From NCBI RefSeq assembly GCF_001995215.1, contig NZ_MUXN01000035.1, forward strand, positions 1-51,007: a stretch of DNA of 51,007 nt. The letters are read 5' to 3'. The notes beneath the pieces were generated by a model. That model saw only the letters and a program-made list of their open reading frames with translations, was not told the DNA's origin and searched no databases. Position numbers and translations under genes: made by a program. This document shows positions 8,494-15,412 of this stretch, in pieces. How positions within the stretch are numbered: position 1 is the first letter of the stretch; every line of letters starts with the position of its first letter. The stretch comes from Amycolatopsis azurea DSM 43854 (GTDB lineage Bacteria > Actinomycetota > Actinomycetes > Mycobacteriales > Pseudonocardiaceae).

Positions 8494-8509
8494 CGACCCG
8501 TTCAGGCGA

Positions 8510-10333
8510 TCAGCCGAGGCGCTGCTTCAGCGCGTCCAGCTCGTCACGCAGCGACGACGGGACCTTGTCGCCGATCTTCTCGAACCACTCTTCGATCAGC
8601 GGCAGTTCCTTGCGCCACTCGTCGGCCGAGACGTCCAGCGCGGCCTGGATGTCGGCCAGCGGCTCCGCGAGGCCGTCGGTGTCGAGGTCCTCGGCGCCCG
8701 GCACGAAGCCGACCGGGGTCTCGTTCGCGTTGCCCTTGCCCTCGACGCGGTCGATGACCCACTTCAGGATCCGCGAGTTCTCGCCGAATCCCGGCCACAG
8801 GAAGCGGCCGTCGTCGCCACGGCGGAACCAGTTGACGTAGAAGATCTTCGGCAGCTTGTTCGCGTCGGCGTTCTTGCCGAGGTCCAGCCAGTGCTTGAAG
8901 TAGTCACCGGCGTGGTAGCCGAGGAACGGCAGCATGGCCATCGGGTCGCGGCGCACGTTGCCGACCGCGCCGGCGGCGGCCGCGGTGGTCTCCGACGACA
9001 TGGTGGCGCCCATGAACACGCCGTGCTGCCAGTCGCGGGCCTCGTTCACCAGCGGGACGGTGGTCTTGCGGCGGCCGCCGAACAGGATCGCCGAGATCGG
9101 CACGCCCTGCGGGTCGTCCCACTCGGGCGCGAGGATCGGGCACTGCGACATCGGCGTGCAGTAGCGCGAGTTCGGGTGCGCGGCCTTCTCTTCCGACTCA
9201 GGCGTCCAGTCCTGCTTCTTCCAGGAGGTGGCGTGCGCGGGCTTCTCGCCCATGCCCTCCCACCAGACGTCGCCGTCGTCGGTGAGCGCGACGTTCGTGT
9301 AGACCGTGTTGCCCTTTTCGATGGTGCGCATCGCGTTGGGGTTGGTGTGCCAGTCGGTGCCCGGCGCGACGCCGAAGAAGCCGAACTCGGGGTTCACCGC
9401 GTACAGGCGGCCGTCCTCGCCGAACCGCATCCACGCGATGTCGTCGCCGAGGGTCTCGGCGCGCCAGCCGGGGATGGTCGGCTGGAGCATGGCGAGGTTG
9501 GTCTTGCCGCAGGCGCTCGGGAACGCCGCCGCGACGTAGTGGACCTTGTCCTCCGGCGAGATCAGCTTGAGGATCAGCATGTGCTCGGCCAGCCAGCCCT
9601 CGTCACGGGCGATGACCGAGCCGATGCGCAGCGAGTAGCACTTCTTGCCCAGCAGCGAGTTGCCGCCGTAGCCGGAGCCGTAGCTCCAGATCTCGCGGGT
9701 CTCGGGGAAGTGCGAGATGTACTTGGTGGTGTTGCACGGCCAGGAGACGTCCTTCTGACCCGGCTCCAGCGGCGCGCCGACGGAGTGCAGGGCGGGGACG
9801 AACGAGCGCTCGGTGCCGTCCTCGGTGACGAACTTGTCCAGCGCGGCCTTGCCGGCGCGGGTCATCACGCGCATGGAGGCGACGACGTAGGCGAAGTCGG
9901 TGATCTCGATGCCGAGCTTGGGGTCTTCCGCACCGAGGGGGCCCATGCAGAAGGGGATCACGTACATCGTGCGACCGCGCATGCACCCGCGGTACAGCTC
10001 GGTCATCGTGGCCTTCATCTCGGCCGGGTCCATCCAGTTGTTGGTGGGACCGGCGTCGGATTCATCGTTCGAACAGATGAAGGTGCGCTCTTCGACGCGG
10101 GCGACGTCGTTGGGGTCGGAGGCGGCCCAGTACGAGTTGGGCTTGGCGTCGAGCTGCACGAACGTGCCGGCGGAGACCAGTTCGGCGTTGATGCGCGCGG
10201 CCTCTTCGTCGGACCCGTCGACCCACACCACGCGGTCCGGAGTGGTCAGTTCGGCGACCTCCCGGACCCAGGACAGGACGCCACTGTGCGTCGTCGGCGC
10301 TTTTTCCAGTCCAGGGATGGCGACTGCGGTCAT
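8510..10333 (-). CDS. pckG: Phosphoenolpyruvate carboxykinase (GTP)
   Basis: A 607-residue cytosolic enzyme converting oxaloacetate and GTP to phosphoenolpyruvate, GDP and CO2, the entry step of gluconeogenesis. The GTP-type kinase loop FPSACGKTNL is at 271-280 with the reactive cysteine C275. Other family blocks visible are WVDGSDEE near the start, GYGGNSLLGKKC (221-232), and the guanine-site region with FLWPGFGENSRILKW. Length is normal for the family. ATG at 10333 is preceded by AGGAG at good distance; longer frames run into the leader. The gene has its own terminator (8454-8493), and the leader contains several inverted repeats (10358-10398, 10422-10447, 10546-10585) that might take part in regulation. 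Confidence 0.97.
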   Translation of the reverse strand: MTAVAIPGLEKAPTTHSGVLSWVREVAELTTPDRVVWVDGSDEEAARINAELVSAGTFVQLDAKPNSYWAASDPNDVARVEERTFICSNDESDAGPTNNWMDPAEMKATMTELYRGCMRGRTMYVIPFCMGPLGAEDPKLGIEITDFAYVVASMRVMTRAGKAALDKFVTEDGTERSFVPALHSVGAPLEPGQKDVSWPCNTTKYISHFPETREIWSYGSGYGGNSLLGKKCYSLRIGSVIARDEGWLAEHMLILKLISPEDKVHYVAAAFPSACGKTNLAMLQPTIPGWRAETLGDDIAWMRFGEDGRLYAVNPEFGFFGVAPGTDWHTNPNAMRTIEKGNTVYTNVALTDDGDVWWEGMGEKPAHATSWKKQDWTPESEEKAAHPNSRYCTPMSQCPILAPEWDDPQGVPISAILFGGRRKTTVPLVNEARDWQHGVFMGATMSSETTAAAAGAVGNVRRDPMAMLPFLGYHAGDYFKHWLDLGKNADANKLPKIFYVNWFRRGDDGRFLWPGFGENSRILKWVIDRVEGKGNANETPVGFVPGAEDLDTDGLAEPLADIQAALDVSADEWRKELPLIEEWFEKIGDKVPSSLRDELDALKQRLG

Positions 10334-10357
10334 CTCTACTCCTGACTTCCGACGGCA

Positions 10358-10398
10358 GAAGCCCACATCGGGAACGACGCTGTTCCGATGCGGGCTTC
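10358..10398 (-). promoter_or_regulatory. Long imperfect hairpin in the pckG leader
   Basis: 10358-10375 pairs with 10382-10398 (GAAGCCC-ATCG-GGAAC arms with a 2-nt mismatch and a bulge). It lies 25 nt upstream of the start codon, in front of the ribosome site, with no T-run after it on the minus strand. It could be a leader structure or an operator. Confidence 0.4.
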
Positions 10399-10421
10399 GA
10401 TGCCGGCGACCGAATGGCTTC

Positions 10422-10447
10422 GCACACCGGCGGGAAGACCGGTGTGC
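10422..10447. promoter_or_regulatory. Inverted repeat GCACACCGG upstream of pckG
   Basis: A perfect 9-bp inverted repeat (10422-10430 / 10439-10447) with an 8-nt centre. It is a candidate operator or second leader hairpin. Confidence 0.35.
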
Positions 10448-10545
10448 AGGTTTTGGGATTCCCCGAGAGTAGCCGGATGACCGGCAGGTAACCGAGAGCT
10501 GACCTGTCGGTTCTCTCACAAGAACGATAAGGGAATCGATTCAGT

Positions 10546-10585
10546 ATCACCGGAATGGGCCATACGCAGAAATTCTTCCGGTGAT
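10546..10585. promoter_or_regulatory. Inverted repeat ATCACCGGAA, 20-nt centre
   Basis: 10-bp perfect arms at 10546-10555 and 10576-10585 in the AT-richer part of the 407-nt gap between pckG and the DxDxDG-repeat gene. It may be a distal operator of pckG; its function is unknown. Confidence 0.3.
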
Positions 10586-10633
10586 CGACAGCACAACGGC
10601 GAGGCGGGCGAAGGCCGAATCGGACACGAGAAA

Positions 10634-10661
10634 GCCCGGTACGAGGTCTCGTACCGGGCTG
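10634..10661. terminator. Hairpin AGCCCGGTACGAG, terminator-like
   Basis: A 13-bp perfect stem (10634-10646 / 10649-10661) with a 2-nt loop. There is no long T-run; it is probably a second stop for leftward transcription coming from 10741. Confidence 0.5.
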
Positions 10662-10695
10662 TTCTGTGACCAGGATTACACGAATTGACCCTGCA

Positions 10696-10734
10696 AAATG
10701 GACTAAACCATTCTTCTATTGGTTTAGTCCATTT
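10696..10734 (-). terminator. AT-rich perfect hairpin after the DxDxDG-repeat gene
   Basis: A 15-bp perfect stem (10696-10710 / 10720-10734), loop of 9 nt, beginning 7 nt beyond the stop of the leftward gene. On the minus strand the stem runs into TTTTGC. It is unusually AT-rich for this DNA. Confidence 0.7.
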
Positions 10735-10740
10735 CAGGAT

Positions 10741-11463
10741 TTAGTTCTGGCTGATCCACTGGCCGGTGCCGGAATCGATCTTCGCCACTCCTTCGAGTGT
10801 TTCGGTGCCCGCGCCGCCCCAGGCCGCGTCGCCCGCGGGGTCGCCCTCGGCGGCCGCCGGAGTGCTCGCGAAGGCCGAGCCGATGTCCTCATTGACCACG
10901 CCGCTGCCGGTCTCGGTCCACTGGCCGGGTCCGGTGTGCTCGTAGGTCTTGGAGTTGCCGGAGGCGTCGGTCTCCACCGCGATGTCGGCCTTGCCGTCGC
11001 CGTCCTTGTCGGTGAAGGCGATCGTGCGGCCGTCCTCGGTCTGGATGACGGCGGTGTCCGGGGTCCCGTCACCGTCGGTGTCGATGGTCGGCGGACCGAC
11101 CTCGACGTCGCCGCTCGGCATGTCGGCGTGCATGGTGCCGCTGGTGCCCGCGTCGGAGCCGTCGTCGTGGCCGCCACCGCCCGCCTCGACCCAGGCGCCG
11201 GAGGCCTCGTCGTAGACGGCCTCCTGGACCACCTTGCCGTTCTCGTCGAGCACCGCGTACTGGTCGGCGTCGCCGTCGCCGTCGGTGTCGACGAACGCCT
11301 GGCCGGTGCCGTCGTCGTGCTGGATGACCGCGGCGTCGTTGACGCCGTCCTTGTCGAGGTCGTAGTTGAGCTCGGCCTGGTACTCCTCGCCGTCAACGTG
11401 GACCGTGACCGCATCGGTGGAGCCCGCTTCGGTGTCCGTGCCGCCGCTCTCGTCGACCCACAT
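10741..11463 (-). CDS. Acidic DxDxDG-repeat protein (DUF6802-like)
   Basis: A 240-residue, strongly acidic protein without signal peptide or membrane segment. Four calcium-loop-like units are visible: DLDKDGVND (35-43), DTDGDGDAD (59-67), DTDGDGTPD (128-136) and DKDGDGKAD (152-160), each followed by a short beta-strand (AVI, YAVL). Between the two pairs lies a Gly/His/Asp-rich linker. The C-terminus has two GQW motifs. It resembles proteins annotated DUF6802 in Pseudonocardiales and mycobacteria; the function is unknown. By analogy with dockerin or thrombospondin type-3 loops it probably binds Ca2+. ATG follows GAGGGGG at 7 nt. It lies 86 nt beyond the dynamin/GrpE-like block and may belong to the same transcript. 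Confidence 0.75.
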   Translation of the reverse strand: MWVDESGGTDTEAGSTDAVTVHVDGEEYQAELNYDLDKDGVNDAAVIQHDDGTGQAFVDTDGDGDADQYAVLDENGKVVQEAVYDEASGAWVEAGGGGHDDGSDAGTSGTMHADMPSGDVEVGPPTIDTDGDGTPDTAVIQTEDGRTIAFTDKDGDGKADIAVETDASGNSKTYEHTGPGQWTETGSGVVNEDIGSAFASTPAAAEGDPAGDAAWGGAGTETLEGVAKIDSGTGQWISQN

Positions 11464-11548
11464 GGGATAACCCCCTCGTTGACCTGCTGGTGTGTCGAAG
11501 CTTATGACTCACCGTAGGCCGGTTCGGTTCCGGTCCACAACAGGAGGG

Positions 11549-11830
11549 CTACTTCGTCAGCACGACGCCGATCAGGAAGACCAGCCCGACGACGAGCAGG
11601 AACACCGCGACGACGGCGAGGACCACCCACAGGATCAGCTTCTTGCGGCGTTTCGGATCACGGACCGCCTCGCTCAGCCGTTGCAGCTTCGCCGGCAACC
11701 CCTTCTGGGGCGGCAGTGGCGGGAACGGGCTTTGCCCAGGTCCCGGCTGCGGGAACTGCTGCCCGAAAGGAGACTGCTGCTGAGGCGGCTGCTGTCCGAA
11801 AGGCTGCTGCGGTCGCTGGGGAAAGGTCAC
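11549..11830 (-). CDS. Small Pro/Gln-rich single-pass membrane protein
   Basis: A 93-residue protein: a low-complexity Pro/Gln/Phe N-terminal half (to about residue 43), a basic amphipathic stretch LQRLSEAVRDPKRRKK (49-64), then one transmembrane helix (65-90). The basic segment before the helix predicts a cytoplasmic N-terminus. Its GTG start overlaps the stop of the dynamin-like GTPase gene by 4 nt (GTGA), so production is coupled. A role as a membrane partner or anchor of the GTPases is an inference from this coupling only. Confidence 0.75.
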   Translation of the reverse strand: MTFPQRPQQPFGQQPPQQQSPFGQQFPQPGPGQSPFPPLPPQKGLPAKLQRLSEAVRDPKRRKKLILWVVLAVVAVFLLVVGLVFLIGVVLTK

Positions 11831-13668
11831 GCTTGATTGTCGCGCAGTGACCGTATGCGACCGAGGAGGGCCTCGGCGCGGTCACGGCCGTCGGAGACGT
11901 CCTTCAAGCGCTTCGCGACGATCGAGATCTTCTTCGCCCGTTCCTGCGCGCCCATCTTGATCGTCTTGTCGACTTCCTTCAGCTCCGCCTCGATCGCGTC
12001 GATACGGCGGCCGAGGGCTTCGTCGAGCGCCATCGACAGCTGCTGTTCGGCTTCGATCAGCTGCTCCGCGACGAGCTGGTCCAACGTGGACCGCGCGTCG
12101 GCGATCGCCTCGACCAGCCACTGCTTCATGTGCTGCTTGTCCGAGGCGTGCTTGCGGGTCCGCGCCATCCACCAGCCGGCGCCGAGGCCGATGATGATCG
12201 TCGCGGGCAGGATCACCGGGTTCAGGATCGCGACGCCCGCCAGCGGCAGCGCGGCGACCTTCCCGGCGCCGAGACCGCCGGAAACCCCCATGAAGATGAG
12301 CAGCTTGTCCTCGGCCGTCGGCGGTTTCTTGTCCGGCGGGCGCAGGACGACCGGCGGGCCGCCCGCCCTGGCGAACTGGCCGCGGATGATGTCGAGCTCT
12401 TCGGCCGAGAACAGCTCGGCGAGCGCGACGTTGGTGACCTGGTTGAGCCGCTGGGACAGCAGCATCGAGATCCGCTGCGACGTCGTCTGCAGCGCGATGT
12501 CGACCTGCTGGGGGAGCGCGGCGAGGTCGTCGCGTTTCGAGCCGTCGATCCGCTGCCGGAAGTGCGTCGACGCGTCGCGCATCTGCCTGCTGGTCTCGTG
12601 CCCGACCTCGACGCGGGTCCGCTGGATCTCCGCGCGCAGTTTCAGCTGCCAGCCCCGGGTCGAAGACCGGCGTTCGGTGCTCAGGTCGTCGCGACGCTGG
12701 CGCAACTGCTCGGCTTCGGCCTCACCGGCGGACAGCGCGCGGCTTTCCGCCTGCGCCTTCGCCTTGAGCTCGGCGAGCGCGCTCGACAGCGCGCGCAGGG
12801 TGTTGGCTTCGCCCAGCATCGCCGAGCGGCCGACCAGCATCTCTTGCAGCGCGCCCTGCAGCGCGGCGATCCCGGCCTTCTCGCGCAGCATCATCGCCAT
12901 CTGCTCGTTCGGGGCCTTGGCCGCCGTCTCGAACATGCGCGCGGACACCGGATGGAACACCGCGTCGGCGAACCGGGGCGCGTGCTCGGCGAGCAGCCGC
13001 CGGTCGGCTTCGAGGACCTCGCGCCAGCCGCGGAACTGGTCGGTCTTGGTGAGCGCGAACAGCACGGTCTCGACGCGCTCGCCCATGTCGTGCAGGAATT
13101 GCAGTTCCGGCGCGGTGAACGGCGAAGAGGCATCGACGACGAACAGCAGCGCGGTGGCGCCCGCGGCCGCCTCCTTCGCCAGTACCCCGTGCATCGAGTC
13201 GAGCCCGCCGACCCCCGGCGTGTCCACAATGGACACCCGTTCGAGCAGCGGGACCGGGCCGGAGACCTCGACGTACCGCGGCGGGATCTGGCCTTCGGGC
13301 AGCTCGTGCGCGGCCGAGACCCAGTGGATCAGGTCGTTGAGGTTGATCGGCACCGGCGCCAGCTGACCTGGATAGCACGCCTGAGCGGACCACTGCTCGG
13401 CGTGCTCGAAGACGAGATACGTCGCCGTGGCGACGTCGGCGTCCACAGGGGACAGTCCCGGCATGGAGAGAAGCGCGTTCACGAGCGAACTCTTGCCGCG
13501 GTTGGTCTCGCCGACCACCACGACCGACGGCTTCTTCGGCCGCGCCTTCCGGATGTCCTCGACCCATTTCGCGGCCTGCGGGTCGGCCTCGCGGACGACG
13601 GTGAGCAGCTGCTCGCGCGTGCTCTTCACGAGGGCCGGCAGGTTGGCCGCCGCGCTCGGAGCGGTCAC
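11827..13668 (-). CDS. Dynamin-like GTPase with membrane hairpin
   Basis: A 613-residue bacterial dynamin-like protein. G1 GETNRGKSS (53-61), G3 DTPG (149-152) and G4 TKTD (207-210) define the GTPase domain. A long helical, coiled-coil-rich stalk follows (about 285-425), then a hydrophobic hairpin (about 455-503, two helices) that may act as a membrane paddle, and a C-terminal helical bundle. This layout is that of mycobacterial IniA and Streptomyces DynA/DynB. Such proteins bind, tether or remodel the inner membrane, often as pairs; the second member is at 15413-16990. GTG at 13668 overlaps the GrpE-like stop (GTGA). Cellular role (stress, division, envelope repair) is not evident. Confidence 0.85.
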   Translation of the reverse strand: MTAPSAAANLPALVKSTREQLLTVVREADPQAAKWVEDIRKARPKKPSVVVVGETNRGKSSLVNALLSMPGLSPVDADVATATYLVFEHAEQWSAQACYPGQLAPVPINLNDLIHWVSAAHELPEGQIPPRYVEVSGPVPLLERVSIVDTPGVGGLDSMHGVLAKEAAAGATALLFVVDASSPFTAPELQFLHDMGERVETVLFALTKTDQFRGWREVLEADRRLLAEHAPRFADAVFHPVSARMFETAAKAPNEQMAMMLREKAGIAALQGALQEMLVGRSAMLGEANTLRALSSALAELKAKAQAESRALSAGEAEAEQLRQRRDDLSTERRSSTRGWQLKLRAEIQRTRVEVGHETSRQMRDASTHFRQRIDGSKRDDLAALPQQVDIALQTTSQRISMLLSQRLNQVTNVALAELFSAEELDIIRGQFARAGGPPVVLRPPDKKPPTAEDKLLIFMGVSGGLGAGKVAALPLAGVAILNPVILPATIIIGLGAGWWMARTRKHASDKQHMKQWLVEAIADARSTLDQLVAEQLIEAEQQLSMALDEALGRRIDAIEAELKEVDKTIKMGAQERAKKISIVAKRLKDVSDGRDRAEALLGRIRSLRDNQA

Positions 13669-14177
13669 TGGGCCTTCTTCGCGTAGACGATGACGATCGG
13701 CGCGCGCAGGACCCGGTCGTGATCGGCGAACCCGACGACCTCGGTCTCCGCGACGAGTCCTTCGAGGGCCGGGTCCTCGGTGGCGACCGCGCCGCCCGCC
13801 TCGTGCACGGCCGGGTCGAACCGCTCGCCGTCCGGGCGCAGGGCACGGACGCCGATGCCGGCGAGACCGTGTTCGAGCCGCTCGACGACGCCGCCGCTGC
13901 GGGCGCGATCGAGGGCGTACAGGCAGAGCTGGATCAGCGCCTGCCTGTCGGCGAGAGCCTGTTCGAGGTCGGCCGGACCCGTGGTCGTGGACTCCACATC
14001 CGTTTTCGACGCGGCTTCGACGATCTCGGTTCCCTCGGACGGCGAAGTCTCCCCGTCCGCCTCGGCGATGATCGCCGCGATGTTCACCGCGGAGATCTGG
14101 TTGGTCGGCACGTCGTCAGGGTTCACGTCTTCGATCGGCACAGTTTCGACCGTCTTCTTACGCAGCCAAGCCGCCAC
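13665..14177 (-). CDS. GrpE-like protein coupled to the dynamin gene
   Basis: A 170-residue protein. The first 65 residues are low-complexity and acidic. From ADLEQALADRQALIQLCLYALDRARSGG onward comes a helix and then a compact beta domain with LEHGLAGIGVRALRPDGERFDPAVHEA and VGFADHDRVLRAPIVIVY. The last part matches the beta-wing region of GrpE, the nucleotide exchange factor of Hsp70. Similar proteins are annotated as GrpE next to dynamins in actinobacteria, usually with an Hsp70-like gene, which is missing here. It is probably not the housekeeping GrpE, since no dnaK/dnaJ is near. GTG start, 4-nt overlap with the GTPase gene. Confidence 0.65.
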   Translation of the reverse strand: MAAWLRKKTVETVPIEDVNPDDVPTNQISAVNIAAIIAEADGETSPSEGTEIVEAASKTDVESTTTGPADLEQALADRQALIQLCLYALDRARSGGVVERLEHGLAGIGVRALRPDGERFDPAVHEAGGAVATEDPALEGLVAETEVVGFADHDRVLRAPIVIVYAKKAQ

Positions 14178-14216
14178 CCGAATCGACCCCCGTAACTGGT
14201 GTCCCGGGCCTACCGA

Positions 14217-14873
14217 TCAGCCCGGGGAGATTTCACCAGTGTCAGGCACCGGACCGCCCGCCGGGGCCGAAATCGGCAGAACGGGACGAAGGAATCTGGA
14301 GATCAGCATCTTCATCACCGCCAGTTCCGCGGCCGGATCGAGATCCGGCTCCAGAATCACGCGGGAGAGCGGCGCGTCGATCATCGCGACGAGCCAGCTG
14401 GCCGCCGTCTTCGGGTCGAGACCGGGATCGATCCGGCCCGCTTCCACCGCCCGTTTCACGAGGCCGATCAGGGCGTCACGCAGGGCGCGGTCGTTGCCCT
14501 GGACGAGTTCCGCCAGTTCGGCGTCGCGGGCGCACTGCGCGGCGACCTCGAGGACGAGCCTGGCCGCCATCGGGTTCAAGAGCTGTTCGGAGACGCTGAA
14601 GAGGACGTGGAGGATCGCCTCCCAGGGATCTTCGATCTCGTCGGCGGCCGCGATCAGGGCCGCGGTTTCGTCGCCGTCCTGCTCGAAGATGCCGACGAAC
14701 ACCGCGCGCTTGTTCGGGAAGTAGTGGAACAGGCTGCCGGTGCTGATCCCCGCGGCGCGGCAGATCTCGGCGGTCGTGGTCTTCTCGAAGCCCTTCTCCG
14801 AGAAACACCACGCGGCGGCGTCGAGGATGGCGCGGCGTTTCGCCTCGTGCTTGGCCGGGTCGACCGTCCTCAT
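14217..14873 (-). CDS. TetR-family transcriptional repressor
   Basis: A 218-residue TetR protein with the N-terminal HTH RRAILDAAAWCFSEKGFEKTTTAEICRAAGISTGSLFHYFPNK (about 12-56) and a helical ligand domain. The start is placed at ATG 14873 because it overlaps the upstream YqeB-like stop by 4 nt (ATGA); the longer frame to 14900 would lie inside that gene. The likely operator is the perfect palindrome ACCGAGCGCTCGGT (15364-15377) in front of the YqeB-like gene, so it probably controls its own operon and perhaps the following GrpE/dynamin genes, which start 40 nt downstream. The ligand is unknown. Confidence 0.85.
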   Translation of the reverse strand: MRTVDPAKHEAKRRAILDAAAWCFSEKGFEKTTTAEICRAAGISTGSLFHYFPNKRAVFVGIFEQDGDETAALIAAADEIEDPWEAILHVLFSVSEQLLNPMAARLVLEVAAQCARDAELAELVQGNDRALRDALIGLVKRAVEAGRIDPGLDPKTAASWLVAMIDAPLSRVILEPDLDPAAELAVMKMLISRFLRPVLPISAPAGGPVPDTGEISPG

Positions 14874-15349
14874 TTCACCGCCGGCGGTTCGGCGTGCCAC
14901 GGGTAGCCGTGCTCGGTGAAGGCCTTGGCGACGGCTTCGCGGTCGACGTCACTCTTCTGCCGCACCAGTTCCCGGCCGTCGGAGGCGAGCAGGACGAGCT
15001 CTTTGGCGTCGAAGAAGACGGCCTGGAGCTTGGCTTCGTAGGCGCGGCTGCGGCCCTTGGTGGTGAGCGTGATGCGCGTCGGCGTCACCTTGACGATCAG
15101 CCGCTCGTGCGCCCAGACCGCGGCGAACGCGAGGCCGAGGACCAGGCCCAAGCCGACCCCGGTGACGACACCCCAGGGGCTGGGCATGTCCGAGACGAGC
15201 TGGAACGGGCCCTTGAACGGGACCCAGCTCAGGGAGGCCACCCAGCCGGAGATCGACTGGAGGAACCAGCCGAGCCCTGCGCCCACCAGCGGGCAGCCGA
15301 CCCAGGAGGCCGTGCGCAGCCACTGGGGCTCGTCGACGATCGTTTCCAT
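14870..15349 (-). CDS. YqeB-like membrane protein
   Basis: A 159-residue protein with two N-terminal membrane segments (about 15-36 and 60-80) and a cytoplasmic PH-like beta domain (VKVTPTRITLTTKGRSRAYEAKLQAVFFDAKELVLLASDGRELVR). It resembles the YqeB family of uncharacterised proteins. The ATG at 15349 is 6-7 nt after AATAAT/TAATAA on the minus strand, so the transcript is probably leaderless, and the TetR palindrome lies immediately upstream. It is translationally coupled to the TetR gene. A repressor-controlled small membrane protein suggests a response to an envelope-active compound; this is an inference. Confidence 0.65.
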   Translation of the reverse strand: METIVDEPQWLRTASWVGCPLVGAGLGWFLQSISGWVASLSWVPFKGPFQLVSDMPSPWGVVTGVGLGLVLGLAFAAVWAHERLIVKVTPTRITLTTKGRSRAYEAKLQAVFFDAKELVLLASDGRELVRQKSDVDREAVAKAFTEHGYPWHAEPPAVK

Positions 15350-15355
15350 GCGCCC

Positions 15356-15380
15356 ATTATTAGACCGAGCGCTCGGTTTA
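15356..15380 (-). promoter_or_regulatory. TetR operator and -10 box of the YqeB-like/TetR operon
   Basis: The perfect 14-bp palindrome ACCGAGCGCTCGGT (15364-15377), flanked by TA/TA, sits directly upstream of a minus-strand TAATAAT -10 box (15356-15362), so bound repressor would cover the -10 to -35 region. Confidence 0.75.
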
Positions 15381-15412
15381 TCAATCCGGGGTCTGGAGAT
15401 GGGCGAGGGGCG

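Noticed and set aside
8228..10345. 705-residue plus-strand frame over pckG
   Set aside because: It has no recognisable domain; the minus strand encodes a complete PEP carboxykinase.
13665..14177. Calling this gene the housekeeping grpE
   Set aside because: No dnaK, dnaJ or HAIR element nearby; the N-terminal helix region is short, and the gene is coupled to a dynamin instead.
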